Source: Parvularcula sp964556115 (GTDB lineage Bacteria; Pseudomonadota; Alphaproteobacteria; Caulobacterales; Parvularculaceae). Taken from it: 64,000 nt of DNA. A program made the translations under genes and the position numbers. Below, piece by piece: positions 7,601 through 15,625 of the stretch. The stretch is from assembly GCA_964556115.1 (NCBI GenBank), contig CAZKVC010000006.1:62001-126000 (forward strand), in the 5' to 3' direction. Position 1 is the first letter of the stretch. The number at the start of each line of letters is the position of its first letter. The notes under the pieces are model-generated. The model did not search any database. It was not told the origin of the DNA and saw only the letters and a program-made list of their open reading frames with translations.

Positions 7601-8788
7601 ATGACCGAAGCGCTAGAAACCTTCCGCCGGGAAACCCGTGCCTGGCTTGAAGACAACTGCCCCGAAAAGATGCGCGGCGACTACACCGCGGACAAGGCCT
7701 GCTGGGGCGGGCGCAAATGGGTCTTCACCTCCGAAGAACAGAAGATCTGGCTCGAACGCATGGCCGAGAAGGGCTGGGTCGCGCCGACCTGGCCTAAGGA
7801 ATATGGCGGCGGTGGTCTGACCAAGGACGAAGCGGAGGTTCTGCGCGAGGAGATGCACCGTATCCGCGCTTTCCCGCCGCATGAGAATTTCGGCATGTCG
7901 ATGCTCGGGCCGGCGCTTCTGAAGTTCGGCACCCACGAGCAGAAGGCGAAGTACCTGCCGCCCATTGCGCGCGGCGAAATCCGTTGGTGCCAGGGTTATT
8001 CCGAACCCGGATCGGGGTCCGACCTCGCCTCCTTGAAAACCAAGGCCGAGGACAAGGGCGATCACTGGCTGGTCAACGGTCAGAAGGTCTGGACGTCCTA
8101 TGCCGACCAGGCCGACTGGATCTTCTGCCTGACACGGACGGATAATTCCGGGCCGAAGCACCAGGGCATCACCTTCATGCTCTTCGATATGGAGAGCGAT
8201 GGGGTCTCGACCAAGCCGATCAAGCTGATCTCCGGCCGCTCGCCTTTCTGCGAGACCTTTCTCGATGACGTGAAAGTGCCCAAGGACGGCACTGAAATCG
8301 TCGGGGAGATGGGCGAAGGCTGGCGGGTCGCCACCTATCTTCTGACCCATGAGCGCGAGATGATTTCCGGTATGTTCGGCGGCGCTGGCACGCGCTTCGT
8401 CGGTCAGATCGCGGCGCAGGAGATGGGGACGGACGAAAAGGGCCGGATCGAGGACCCGATGCTTCGCGCACGGGCTGCCCAGGCTGACCTCGATGGCTGG
8501 GCGTTCCTTACCCTGATGAAGGCGACCAAGGACCGGGCGGAAGCGGGTGTCTCTCTCGGCGCGCAGAGCTCCGCCCTCAAATACTATGGTACCGAACTCA
8601 ACAAGCGCCGTTACGAGCTGATGATGGATATCGGCGGCTCGGACGAACTCGAGTGGGAAACCGAGCGCAACAATGACGGCGACCGCGCGAGAAGCTGGCT
8701 CAGGACAAGGGCCAATTCCATCGAAGGCGGCACCAGTGAGATCCAGCTCAACATCATCGCAAAGCGCATTCTCGAACTGCCGGGTTAA
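7601..8788 (+). CDS. Acyl-CoA dehydrogenase, 395-residue type
   Basis: This FAD-dependent enzyme catalyses the first oxidation step of beta-oxidation, or of the shortening of a sterol or other acyl-CoA side chain. Domains run in order: an N-terminal helical domain, the middle beta domain with CQGYSEPGSGSDLASLKTKA and GQKVWTS (FAD and acyl-CoA contacts), and the C-terminal helical domain ending in IEGGTSEIQLNIIAKRIL. The Glu of IEGGTSE is the position of the catalytic base in many family members. The stop overlaps the stop of the convergent flavoprotein gene within one TTAA. A second, shorter acyl-CoA dehydrogenase lies two genes further on. Confidence 0.92.
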   Translation: MTEALETFRRETRAWLEDNCPEKMRGDYTADKACWGGRKWVFTSEEQKIWLERMAEKGWVAPTWPKEYGGGGLTKDEAEVLREEMHRIRAFPPHENFGMSMLGPALLKFGTHEQKAKYLPPIARGEIRWCQGYSEPGSGSDLASLKTKAEDKGDHWLVNGQKVWTSYADQADWIFCLTRTDNSGPKHQGITFMLFDMESDGVSTKPIKLISGRSPFCETFLDDVKVPKDGTEIVGEMGEGWRVATYLLTHEREMISGMFGGAGTRFVGQIAAQEMGTDEKGRIEDPMLRARAAQADLDGWAFLTLMKATKDRAEAGVSLGAQSSALKYYGTELNKRRYELMMDIGGSDELEWETERNNDGDRARSWLRTRANSIEGGTSEIQLNIIAKRILELPG

Positions 8789-9972
8789 TCCAGCCTGGCA
8801 GCTTCTCCGGCCTTCCACCCCGTCGCAAGGCAGGCGGTGAGGAGATAGCCGCCAGTCGGCGCGTCCCAGTCAATCATCTCCCCGGCGCAATAGGTGCCGG
8901 GGCATTTCTCCAGCATCAGATCATCCGTCAGCTCACCCCACGGAACACCACCGCGGGTCGAGATAGCCTCGTCGATGGGGGCAGGGGCGGTGATGGTGAT
9001 CGGCACGGCTTTGATGCGGTCAGCCAACGCCTCGGGGGTCGCGAGCTCCTCCTTCGACGCACCCTCACGGACCAGCGCGGCTTTCACCCCGGTCAGGCGC
9101 AATCCCTTGCGCAGACGATTGGAGAGGGACTGCTTGGGGTTCTGGCCCCGCAGACGTTCTGCGATCTGCATGTCCGACTTACCGGGCAGGAGGTCGAGGG
9201 TGAGCGTGACTGGCCCATCCGCCAGCGCACCGACCAGAGGCGCCGACAGGGCATAAACCCCGCCGCTTTCGATGCCGCGCCTGGTGAGCACGAACTCTCC
9301 CCGGGTGGTCTCGCCGCCGGGCGCGGTGAGGCGGATGTTCTTCACCGGAGCTCCCTCGAAACGTTCGAGGAGATGCTCCGACCACGGCACCAGAAACCCG
9401 CCATTCGAGGGTTGAAATGGGCGGAGGGCGATGCCCCGCGCGGTGAAGGCTTCCGTCCACGCACCGTCGCTGCCAAGCCTCCGCCAACTGCCGCCGCCAG
9501 CCGCGAAAATGATTCGGTCCGCCTCGACCCGTTTCTCACCGGCCGGCGTCTGGAAGGTCAGCCCGGTCTCGCTCCAAACGGCCAACCGATGGCGCGTGTG
9601 GAACGTCACCCCCCGGTCCCCAAGCCGCGCAAGCCAGGCGCGGAGGAGGGGCGAGCTTTTCATCGCGGAAGGAAAAACGCGGCCGGTCGAGCCCAGATGC
9701 TCTTCGATACCGAGTTCCGCCATATAGGCGCGAACCCGCTCAGCGCCGCCGAACCCGGCAACGATCGTCCGCAGTCGGTCCTCATCATAGCGGGCAAGGA
9801 ACCGCTCCGGCTCCTCCGTGTGGGTGATGTTGAGACCGCTCTTGCCAGCCATCAGGAACTTGCGGCCGAGCGAGGGCATCTGGTCGAAGACAGCCACCTC
9901 CGCCCCACTGGCCGAGACCGCGTCTGCAGCCGCAAGCCCAGCCGGGCCGCCGCCGACGATCGCGACCTTCAC
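8785..9972 (-). CDS. TIGR03862 family NAD(P)/FAD-dependent flavoprotein (HI0933/BaiN-like)
   Basis: A 395-residue flavoprotein. A dinucleotide-binding motif opens the protein (VAIVGGGPAGLAAADAV). It is followed by the family block SLGRKFLMAGKSGLNITHTE, a mid-protein inserted domain, and the C-terminal FAD segment YCAGEMIDWDAPTGGYLLTACLATG. The substrate is unknown for this branch; related proteins act on steroid or aromatic compounds. The start is GTG and overlaps the stop of the upstream GIY-YIG-like gene (GTGA), so the two genes are probably translated together. Confidence 0.88.
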   Translation of the reverse strand: MKVAIVGGGPAGLAAADAVSASGAEVAVFDQMPSLGRKFLMAGKSGLNITHTEEPERFLARYDEDRLRTIVAGFGGAERVRAYMAELGIEEHLGSTGRVFPSAMKSSPLLRAWLARLGDRGVTFHTRHRLAVWSETGLTFQTPAGEKRVEADRIIFAAGGGSWRRLGSDGAWTEAFTARGIALRPFQPSNGGFLVPWSEHLLERFEGAPVKNIRLTAPGGETTRGEFVLTRRGIESGGVYALSAPLVGALADGPVTLTLDLLPGKSDMQIAERLRGQNPKQSLSNRLRKGLRLTGVKAALVREGASKEELATPEALADRIKAVPITITAPAPIDEAISTRGGVPWGELTDDLMLEKCPGTYCAGEMIDWDAPTGGYLLTACLATGWKAGEAARLD

Positions 9973-10349
9973 GCGCTTTGCTCGAAAGGGTCGCGGTAGA
10001 GGTCGTCCCAGTCCGGATTGGTCGTCTCGATCATGGCTCTCAGCTCACGAATGTTCCAGAGGCGCATGCGGCGCATCCTTGCGAAGGCGGTATGGCGGCA
10101 CGCATAGGCCTCGACAAGCACGAGCCTGGGGGTAGGGCGCCTGGGCATATCGGCGGTGTCGACGAGCTGGCGATGCCGGTAACAGCGGGCGATCACGTCC
10201 CGCGCTATCGAGATCGAGAAAGCCCGCCGCGCCTCATCGGTCAGCACATAGACATGCCAGGCCGCATCTGCCTGCGGCACGACCGGCACTGCACTATCGG
10301 GCAGACGCGCAGCCTTGCGCCGTCCCTTCCATCGTCTCTTTGTTCTCAT
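9969..10349 (-). CDS. Degenerate GIY-YIG domain protein
   Basis: This 126-residue protein aligns along its length with small stand-alone GIY-YIG (UPF0213-type) proteins: VYVLT at 33-37, a helix ending in RHR at 58-60, LVEAY near 78-82, and the diagnostic NPDWDDLY at 111-118. The functional residues are gone. The YxG motif reads SIS, the following Thr is Ala, and the Glu expected in the ARE-K motif is Met92. The helix Arg (Arg55) is kept. The N-terminus is a basic stretch of about 18 residues. I set the start at the ATG at 10349; the frame extends farther upstream into the region used by the divergent ACAD. The stop overlaps the downstream flavoprotein start. Confidence 0.7.
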   Translation of the reverse strand: MRTKRRWKGRRKAARLPDSAVPVVPQADAAWHVYVLTDEARRAFSISIARDVIARCYRHRQLVDTADMPRRPTPRLVLVEAYACRHTAFARMRRMRLWNIRELRAMIETTNPDWDDLYRDPFEQSA

Positions 10350-10454
10350 CTCGTTCCGAAAAGCAGCTCTTCGCTGCCTGCGCAAGAGTCGCCGCTTCCC
10401 CTTCGCGCCGGGCTGGGGCAGGGTGCACCGCAACGAACAAGGAGAGGAGACGCC

Positions 10455-11588
10455 ATGCCCCTGGTCCTCAGTGACGAGCAACAGATGCTGCAGGAAACCG
10501 CCCGTGGTTTCGTGGACGAGAAAAGCCCCATCTCAGAGCTGCGCCGTTTGCGCGACGAGGATGTGGAAACCGGCTTTCACAAGGAGCTCTGGTCGCAGAT
10601 GGCCGAGCTTGGCCTGGCCGGTGTCCTGGTTCCCGAAGAGCATGGCGGCTCGGGCTTTGGCTATGTCGGCGCGGGACTGATCGCGCAAGAGCTTGGCCGG
10701 ACCCTCGCTGCATCTCCCTATATCGCGACCTCGATCATGGCTGCCTCCGCCCTCAGCCGCCTCGGCACCGATGACCAGAAGGCGCAGCACCTGCCGAAGA
10801 TCGCTGCCGGTGAAAGCGTCTTCGCCATCGCTTCGGACGAAGCGAAGAAACACACCCCCAACCATGTCGCCATGCGGGCCGAGCGCTCGGGCAACGGTTT
10901 CAAGTTGTCGGGCGAGAAGACATTCGTCGCCGAAGGCTTCGCGGCGGACCAGCTTATCGTTGCCGCCCGCACGGCCGGCTCGGAAGCAGAAAAGGAAGGC
11001 ATCACGCTCTTCCTCGTCGATGCCAGCAAGGCCGACAAGGACCGCATGATGACGATCGACAGCCGCGGCTTTGCGCGCCTCCGTCTCGACGGAGTAGAAG
11101 TCGACGGCGATGCTGTCCTCGGTCAGGTCGATCAGGGCTATCAGGGTCTCGAGACGATCCTCAATGCAGGCCGCGCCGGGCTTGCATCCGAGATGGTCGG
11201 CTCCTCCGAAGGCGCCTTCGCCATGACCCTCGACTATATGAAGGAGCGCAAGCAGTTCGGCACCGAGATCGGCCGCTTCCAGGCCCTCCAGCACCGCGCC
11301 GCTCATCTTTATACGGAGATCGAGTTGGCCAAGGCCGTTGCGCATCAGGCGCTCGACGAACTCGACGGTAACATCGACGGCGCTGCCGCCGCAGTCAGCC
11401 TCGCCAAGGCGAAATGCTCCCAGGTCGCCCGCCTGGCCACCAACGAGGCCGTGCAGATGCATGGCGGCATCGGCATGACCGACGAATATGACGTCGGCTT
11501 CTTCATGAAGCGCGTCCGCGTGGCCGGAGAGCTCTTCGGCGATCAGGACTTCCACATGGGAAGGCTTGCCGAGGTGATGGGGTACTAA
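10455..11588 (+). CDS. Acyl-CoA dehydrogenase, 377-residue type
   Basis: The second acyl-CoA dehydrogenase of the locus, with start ATG behind GGAGAGGAG. The N-terminal half is LSDEQQMLQETARGF and VPEEHGGSGFGYVGAG. The C-terminal helical domain includes DYMKERKQFGTEIGRFQALQH and the FAD contact MHGGIGMTDEYDVGFFMKR. The usual catalytic E-G-T/G loop near the C-terminus is not seen: the region reads AGELFGDQDFH. Length and motif differences resemble the small partner of heteromeric ACADs such as the mycobacterial FadE pairs; that comparison is inference. It is followed three bases later by an unrelated AT-richer gene and then by a thiolase. Confidence 0.9.
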   Translation: MPLVLSDEQQMLQETARGFVDEKSPISELRRLRDEDVETGFHKELWSQMAELGLAGVLVPEEHGGSGFGYVGAGLIAQELGRTLAASPYIATSIMAASALSRLGTDDQKAQHLPKIAAGESVFAIASDEAKKHTPNHVAMRAERSGNGFKLSGEKTFVAEGFAADQLIVAARTAGSEAEKEGITLFLVDASKADKDRMMTIDSRGFARLRLDGVEVDGDAVLGQVDQGYQGLETILNAGRAGLASEMVGSSEGAFAMTLDYMKERKQFGTEIGRFQALQHRAAHLYTEIELAKAVAHQALDELDGNIDGAAAAVSLAKAKCSQVARLATNEAVQMHGGIGMTDEYDVGFFMKRVRVAGELFGDQDFHMGRLAEVMGY

Positions 11589-11591
11589 ACG

Positions 11592-12068
11592 GTGAACGTC
11601 CTGATTGGCCATATCGTTTCCATGATGATTGCGGCAAATGTGTACTCAGGCGGGCCATCTGAGATATTGTCCGTGAGGGAAGCGAAGGAAATTGTAGGCC
11701 AAGTTCAGTCTGGGATCGATGTCTCCGTACAAGGGCATTTTCGGTATGAGTTCGAGGATATTAACCTGTACCAGTCTCGCAGTGAGCTTCACGCACTTGA
11801 AATATCATTCCAACGCGCGAGGACTGAAGCTGAGTATGTACGGCTATACGAGCGTCTAGAGCAAATTTGTCTTGGTGTTGAATCTGGGAATATAGACCGC
11901 GATGTACTGAAGCGACTCAGCGGAACCGATGTGGTTTTCTCTGGTCGGCTCAAGTTTCATCAACGCATCACCGAAACCGGAGACGGAGGGGCTGATATCT
12001 ATATTGGAACAACTGGGAACTGCACACAAGACTATCGCCTTGTCGTCGACAACTTCCGTCATCGATAG
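11592..12068 (+). CDS. Hypothetical exported protein with atypical base composition
   Basis: I do not recognise this 158-residue protein. It starts with GTG three bases after the ACAD stop; an in-frame ATG at 11622 is an alternative start. Residues 1-20 are hydrophobic and could be a signal peptide. Two cysteines (in LEQICLGVE and TTGNCTQD) could pair after export. The body alternates charged helical and beta-like stretches and ends YRLVVDNFRHR. The DNA is clearly poorer in G and C than its neighbours and uses codons such as ATA, TTA and AGG that are rare nearby, which suggests recent acquisition. Confidence 0.6.
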   Translation: MNVLIGHIVSMMIAANVYSGGPSEILSVREAKEIVGQVQSGIDVSVQGHFRYEFEDINLYQSRSELHALEISFQRARTEAEYVRLYERLEQICLGVESGNIDRDVLKRLSGTDVVFSGRLKFHQRITETGDGGADIYIGTTGNCTQDYRLVVDNFRHR

Positions 12069-12127
12069 ATGAGGCAAATTATACAAAGGCGGACTGGTTC
12101 GCGGATCCGTTCAAGGGAGAAAACACC

Positions 12128-13327
12128 ATGAAAGAAGCCGTTATCGTCAGTGCAGCCCGCACGCCTATCGGCAAGGCGTATCGAGGCGCGTTCAACATCA
12201 CCGGCGCGGTGGACCTTGCTGGTCATGCCGTGAAGCATGCCGTCGAGCGGGCCGGGGTCGCGCCTGACAAGATCGACGACTGCCTGATGGGTGAGGCGCT
12301 GCAGCTTCGCACGGGCGGGATGAATCTCGGTCGCCAGGCGGCCTTGCGCGCGGGGCTGAGCTTTGATGTTCCCGGCATGACCATCGACCGGCAGTGCGGC
12401 TCGGGCCTTATGGCAATCGCGACGGGCGCGAAGCAGATCATCGCCGACGGCATGGAAACGGTCGTCGCCGGCGGCGTCGAATCGATCTCGACCAACCAGA
12501 CCCCCGACGCGCAGATCATCTTCCCGAACCAGTGGCTCGTGAACGAGATCCCGGCCACCTACATGGCGATGATCGAGACCGCGGAAATCGTCGCCGACAA
12601 ATGGGGCGTCAGCCGCGATGCCCAGGACGAGTATGCGTACACGTCCCAGATGCGCACCCACGAGGCGCAGCAGGCCGGTCACTACGACCAGGAAATCGCT
12701 CCCATGACCGCCACCATGGAGATGAAGAACAAGGAAACCGGCGAGGTCAGCCAGCAGGAAGTGACCCTGGAGAAAGACGAAGGCAACCGTCCTCAGACGA
12801 CGCTCGAAGGGCTTCAGGGGCTGAAACCCGTCTTCGGTAATGGCCAGCGGGTCAAGGAAGGCCAGTTCATCACGGCCGGGAACGCCAGCCAGCTCTCCGA
12901 CGGCGCGGCGGCCGTCACGCTGATGGAAGCGAAGGCGGCGGAGAAAGCTGGCCTCAACCCCCTTGGCCGTTATGTCGGCATGGCCGTCGCGGGCACCGAT
13001 CCGTCCGAGATGGGCATCGGGCCGATCTACGCCGTGCCGAAGGCGCTGGAGCGGGCAGGGCTGAAGATGGACGACATCGGCCTTTGGGAGCTCAACGAAG
13101 CCTTCGCCAGCCAGGTCATCGCCTGCCGTGACGAACTCGGCATTCCGCAGGAGCGCCTGAACGTCGATGGCGGGGCGATCTCCATCGGCCACCCCTACGG
13201 CATGTCGGGTGCACGGATGGTCATGCATGCGCTCATCGCTGGCAAGCGCGTCGGCGCGAAATATGTCTGCGTCACCATGTGCGTCGGCGGCGGCCAGGGC
13301 GCGGCTGGGATCTTCGAGGTTCTCTAA
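12128..13327 (+). CDS. Acetyl-CoA C-acyltransferase (thiolase)
   Basis: This 399-residue thiolase cleaves 3-ketoacyl-CoA with CoA at the end of beta-oxidation, or condenses acetyl-CoA in the reverse direction. The active-site residues are present: nucleophile Cys90 in DRQCGSGL, His355 in ISIGHPYGMSG, and Cys385 in VTMCVGGGQG. The N-terminus is the family standard EAVIVSAARTPIGKAYRG. The start is an ATG behind GGGAG. Together with two acyl-CoA dehydrogenases upstream it makes a small fatty-acid degradation neighbourhood. Degradative or biosynthetic class cannot be decided from sequence alone. Confidence 0.93.
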   Translation: MKEAVIVSAARTPIGKAYRGAFNITGAVDLAGHAVKHAVERAGVAPDKIDDCLMGEALQLRTGGMNLGRQAALRAGLSFDVPGMTIDRQCGSGLMAIATGAKQIIADGMETVVAGGVESISTNQTPDAQIIFPNQWLVNEIPATYMAMIETAEIVADKWGVSRDAQDEYAYTSQMRTHEAQQAGHYDQEIAPMTATMEMKNKETGEVSQQEVTLEKDEGNRPQTTLEGLQGLKPVFGNGQRVKEGQFITAGNASQLSDGAAAVTLMEAKAAEKAGLNPLGRYVGMAVAGTDPSEMGIGPIYAVPKALERAGLKMDDIGLWELNEAFASQVIACRDELGIPQERLNVDGGAISIGHPYGMSGARMVMHALIAGKRVGAKYVCVTMCVGGGQGAAGIFEVL

Positions 13328-13353
13328 GCGTCAGGAGGTGAGGGGCCTTTGGA

Positions 13354-13397
13354 GCATTTTCCGACCAAGTGGACACCGGTTGGGCGTCAGAAAATGC
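13354..13397. repeat. Imperfect 44-base intergenic palindrome
   Basis: Outer arms GCATTTTC (13354-13361) and GAAAATGC (13390-13397) are perfect. Inside lies CCAAGTGG-ACA-CCGGTTGG, which also folds with one mismatch and one G-T pair. The layout resembles dispersed extragenic palindromes of alphaproteobacterial genomes. Only one copy occurs in this window, so its repetitive nature is inferred. It sits between two convergent genes beside a second hairpin. Confidence 0.45.
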
Positions 13398-13415
13398 GGC
13401 CCCTGAAAAATAGCT

Positions 13416-13442
13416 AGGGTCAATTCGATCAGAATTGACCCT
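13416..13442. terminator. Perfect 11-pair hairpin between convergent genes
   Basis: AGGGTCAATTC (13416-13426) and GAATTGACCCT (13432-13442) are exact inverted repeats around a five-base loop. The hairpin lies 89 bases after the thiolase stop and six bases before the stop of the VWA gene on the other strand. No long T tract flanks it, so it is either a weak bidirectional terminator or a 3'-end protecting hairpin. Confidence 0.5.
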
Positions 13443-13448
13443 CGCCTC

Positions 13449-14627
13449 TCACCTCTTCAGCTCGCGGATGGCATCCTCAAGGCCTTCAAGGGTCAGGGGA
13501 TACATCCGCCCATCGAAAAGCTGCTCGGTCAGGTCGATGGACGGCGCCCACTTCCAGCGGTCCCTGGGGATGGGGTTCAGCCAGACCGCTTTCTCGTAGA
13601 TCTGAAGCAGCCGCTTCATCCAGATAGCACCCGCCTCGTCATTGTAATATTCAACGGAACCGCCGGGCATGGTGATCTCGTAGGGGCTCATCGAGGCGTC
13701 GCCCACGAACAGCACCATGTAGTCCGAACCATAGGTATGCAGAACGTCCCAGGTCGGTGTCTTCTCCGACCAGCGGCGTGCGTTGTCCTTCCACACGAAG
13801 TCATAGAGGAAGTTGTGAAAGTAGTAGTATTCGAGATGCTTGAACTCTGACTTGACGGCGGAGAACAGCTCCTCGCAAAGCTTCACATAGGGGTCCATCG
13901 ACCCGCCGATGTCAAAAAAGACCAGAAGCTTCACGGCGTTGCGCCGCTCGGGCCGCATCTGCACGTCAAGGAAACCGTGCCGGGCGGTGGCGTCGATCGT
14001 ACCCTGAAGATCGAACTCGTCCGCCGCGCCCTGGCGCGCGAAGCGGCGCAGCTTGCGAAGGGCGACCTTGATGTTCCGCGTACCAATCTCGACGTCGCCG
14101 TCGAGGTTCTGAAACTGGCGCTTCTCCCAGACCTTCACCGCTCGCTTGTTCTTCGACTGCCCGCCGATCCGCACGCCTTCGGGGTGATAGCCTGAATTCC
14201 CGAAGGGCGAGGTGCCGCCGGTGCCGATCCATTTGTTGCCGCCCTCATGGCGGCCTTTCTGTTCCTGAAGCCTCTCTTCGAGGGTCTTCATCAGCTCGTC
14301 CCAACCGCCGAGCTTTTCGATGGCGGCCTTCTCCTCGTCGGTGAGGTATTTTTCGTTCAGCGCCCGCAGCCAGTCCTCGGGCAGCTCCTGCCCCTCCGGC
14401 ACCATTTCCGAGAGCGCTTCGATCCCTTTGAAGATCTCGCCGAAAACCGCATCGAAGCGGTCGAGATGACGTTCATCCTTCACCAGCGCCGCACGGGAGA
14501 GATAGTAGAAGTGCTCGACCTTCATGCCGGCGAGGTCCTGCTTCAGCGCCTCGAGCAGGGTCAGATATTCGCGAAGGCTGACCGGCACCTCGCGGGCTTT
14601 CAGCGCGTGGAAGAAGCTAGTGAACAT
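13449..14627 (-). CDS. CoxE-like VWA domain protein
   Basis: This 392-residue protein has the vWA fold of the CoxE family, which works with MoxR-type AAA ATPases in metal-centre insertion or complex assembly. The C-terminal half carries the MIDAS-like LLVFFDIGGSMDP, then YYYFHNFLYDFVW and YMVLFVGDASMSPYE. The N-terminal helical half begins MFTSFFHALKAREVPVSLREYL. I prefer the ATG at 14627 to one 12 codons upstream because this is where family similarity begins. No MoxR ATPase gene is adjacent, unlike the usual arrangement. Confidence 0.85.
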   Translation of the reverse strand: MFTSFFHALKAREVPVSLREYLTLLEALKQDLAGMKVEHFYYLSRAALVKDERHLDRFDAVFGEIFKGIEALSEMVPEGQELPEDWLRALNEKYLTDEEKAAIEKLGGWDELMKTLEERLQEQKGRHEGGNKWIGTGGTSPFGNSGYHPEGVRIGGQSKNKRAVKVWEKRQFQNLDGDVEIGTRNIKVALRKLRRFARQGAADEFDLQGTIDATARHGFLDVQMRPERRNAVKLLVFFDIGGSMDPYVKLCEELFSAVKSEFKHLEYYYFHNFLYDFVWKDNARRWSEKTPTWDVLHTYGSDYMVLFVGDASMSPYEITMPGGSVEYYNDEAGAIWMKRLLQIYEKAVWLNPIPRDRWKWAPSIDLTEQLFDGRMYPLTLEGLEDAIRELKR

Positions 14628-14716
14628 GCCGGCAGGCGTACACTTGCAGTGGCGCAGGTGCAAAGGCCCCGCCCGAAAGCCTATGTGCAGAATGTCGCAA
14701 CGCTGAAGGAGCTGCC

Positions 14717-15505
14717 ATGACCGCCGCTGACGAAGTCGACTACGAAATCCACGGCCACGAAATGCAATATGTCGAGGTCGAGCTCGACCCCGGTGAGAGC
14801 GCCGTCGCCGAGGCCGGGTCCATGATGTACAAGGACGCCTCGATCGACATGACGACGGTGTTCGGGGACGGCTCGGCTCAGCGCAACGATCTCTTCGGCA
14901 GCCTCCTGGGCGCGGGCAAGAGGCTGATCACCGGCGAAAGCCTCTTCACCACGGTCTTCACCCATAGGGGGCAGGGCAAGGCGCGGGTCGCGTTCGGCGG
15001 ACCGTTCCCCGGCTCGATCCTCGCCATCGACCTCTCCAAGCATGGCGGCAAGCTGGTTTGCCAGAAGGATAGCTTCCTCGCTGCGGCCAAAGGCGTTCAG
15101 ATCGGCATCGACTTCAGGAAGCGGCTGGGTGCTGGCCTGTTCGGCGGTGAAGGCTTCATCATGCAGAGCCTCGAAGGCGACGGCATGGTCTTCGTGCATT
15201 TCGGCGGCGCTATCCGGGAGCGGGAGCTCGCGCCCGGCGAAGAGCTTCACGTGGATACGGGCTGCCTTGCCGCCCTCGAACCCACTGTCGACTACGACGT
15301 CACCCTGGCGGGCGGGGTCAAGACGATGGTCTTCGGCGGAGAGGGCATGTTCTTCGTCAAGTTGCGGGGTCCCGGCAAGGTCTGGCTGCAAAGCCTGCCC
15401 TTCGCCCGCCTCGCGGGCCGTGTCCTCGCCAATGCCGGTGCCAGCGGGCAGGGCGAAAGCTCGGTCCTCGGCGGGGTCGGCGACCTCCTGCGCGGCGACA
15501 ACTGA
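14717..15505 (+). CDS. AIM24 / TIGR00266 family protein
   Basis: A 262-residue protein of the AIM24 family, built of beta-strand repeats with a trimeric beta-prism-like fold; its molecular role is unknown. Recognisable pieces are YEIHGHEMQYVEVELDPGE, AEAGSMMYKDASI, ITGESLFTTVF and the C-terminal GPGKVWLQSLPFARLAGR. An AAGGAG precedes the ATG. It is divergent from the VWA gene and is followed by guaB at a distance of 120 bases, a gap that holds a structured leader. Confidence 0.9.
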   Translation: MTAADEVDYEIHGHEMQYVEVELDPGESAVAEAGSMMYKDASIDMTTVFGDGSAQRNDLFGSLLGAGKRLITGESLFTTVFTHRGQGKARVAFGGPFPGSILAIDLSKHGGKLVCQKDSFLAAAKGVQIGIDFRKRLGAGLFGGEGFIMQSLEGDGMVFVHFGGAIRERELAPGEELHVDTGCLAALEPTVDYDVTLAGGVKTMVFGGEGMFFVKLRGPGKVWLQSLPFARLAGRVLANAGASGQGESSVLGGVGDLLRGDN

Positions 15506-15540
15506 CCGCTGTCTGAAGGCTGCTGACCAGCGCACTCCAG

Positions 15541-15607
15541 CCGCCCGGTTTTGTCCTGCCTCTTTCCCGTCAAGCGGGTGTCGAGGGACGGTTTTCAAAC
15601 CGGGCGG
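15541..15607 (+). promoter_or_regulatory. Structured guaB leader with two mutually exclusive helices
   Basis: CCGCCCGGTTT (15541-15551) pairs perfectly over 11 bases with AAACCGGGCGG (15597-15607). Nested inside are GTCC/GGAC (15553-15556 with 15586-15589) and CCCG/CGGG (15566-15569 with 15575-15578). The 3' strand of the long helix can instead pair locally: CGGTTT (15589-15594) with AAACCG (15597-15602). The long helix ends inside the purine-rich GGAGGGAG upstream of the guaB start, so the choice of fold could affect translation. The folds are seen by base pairing; riboswitch or attenuator function is inference. Confidence 0.45.
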
Positions 15608-15625
15608 AGGGAGCTAAGGGCCCGC

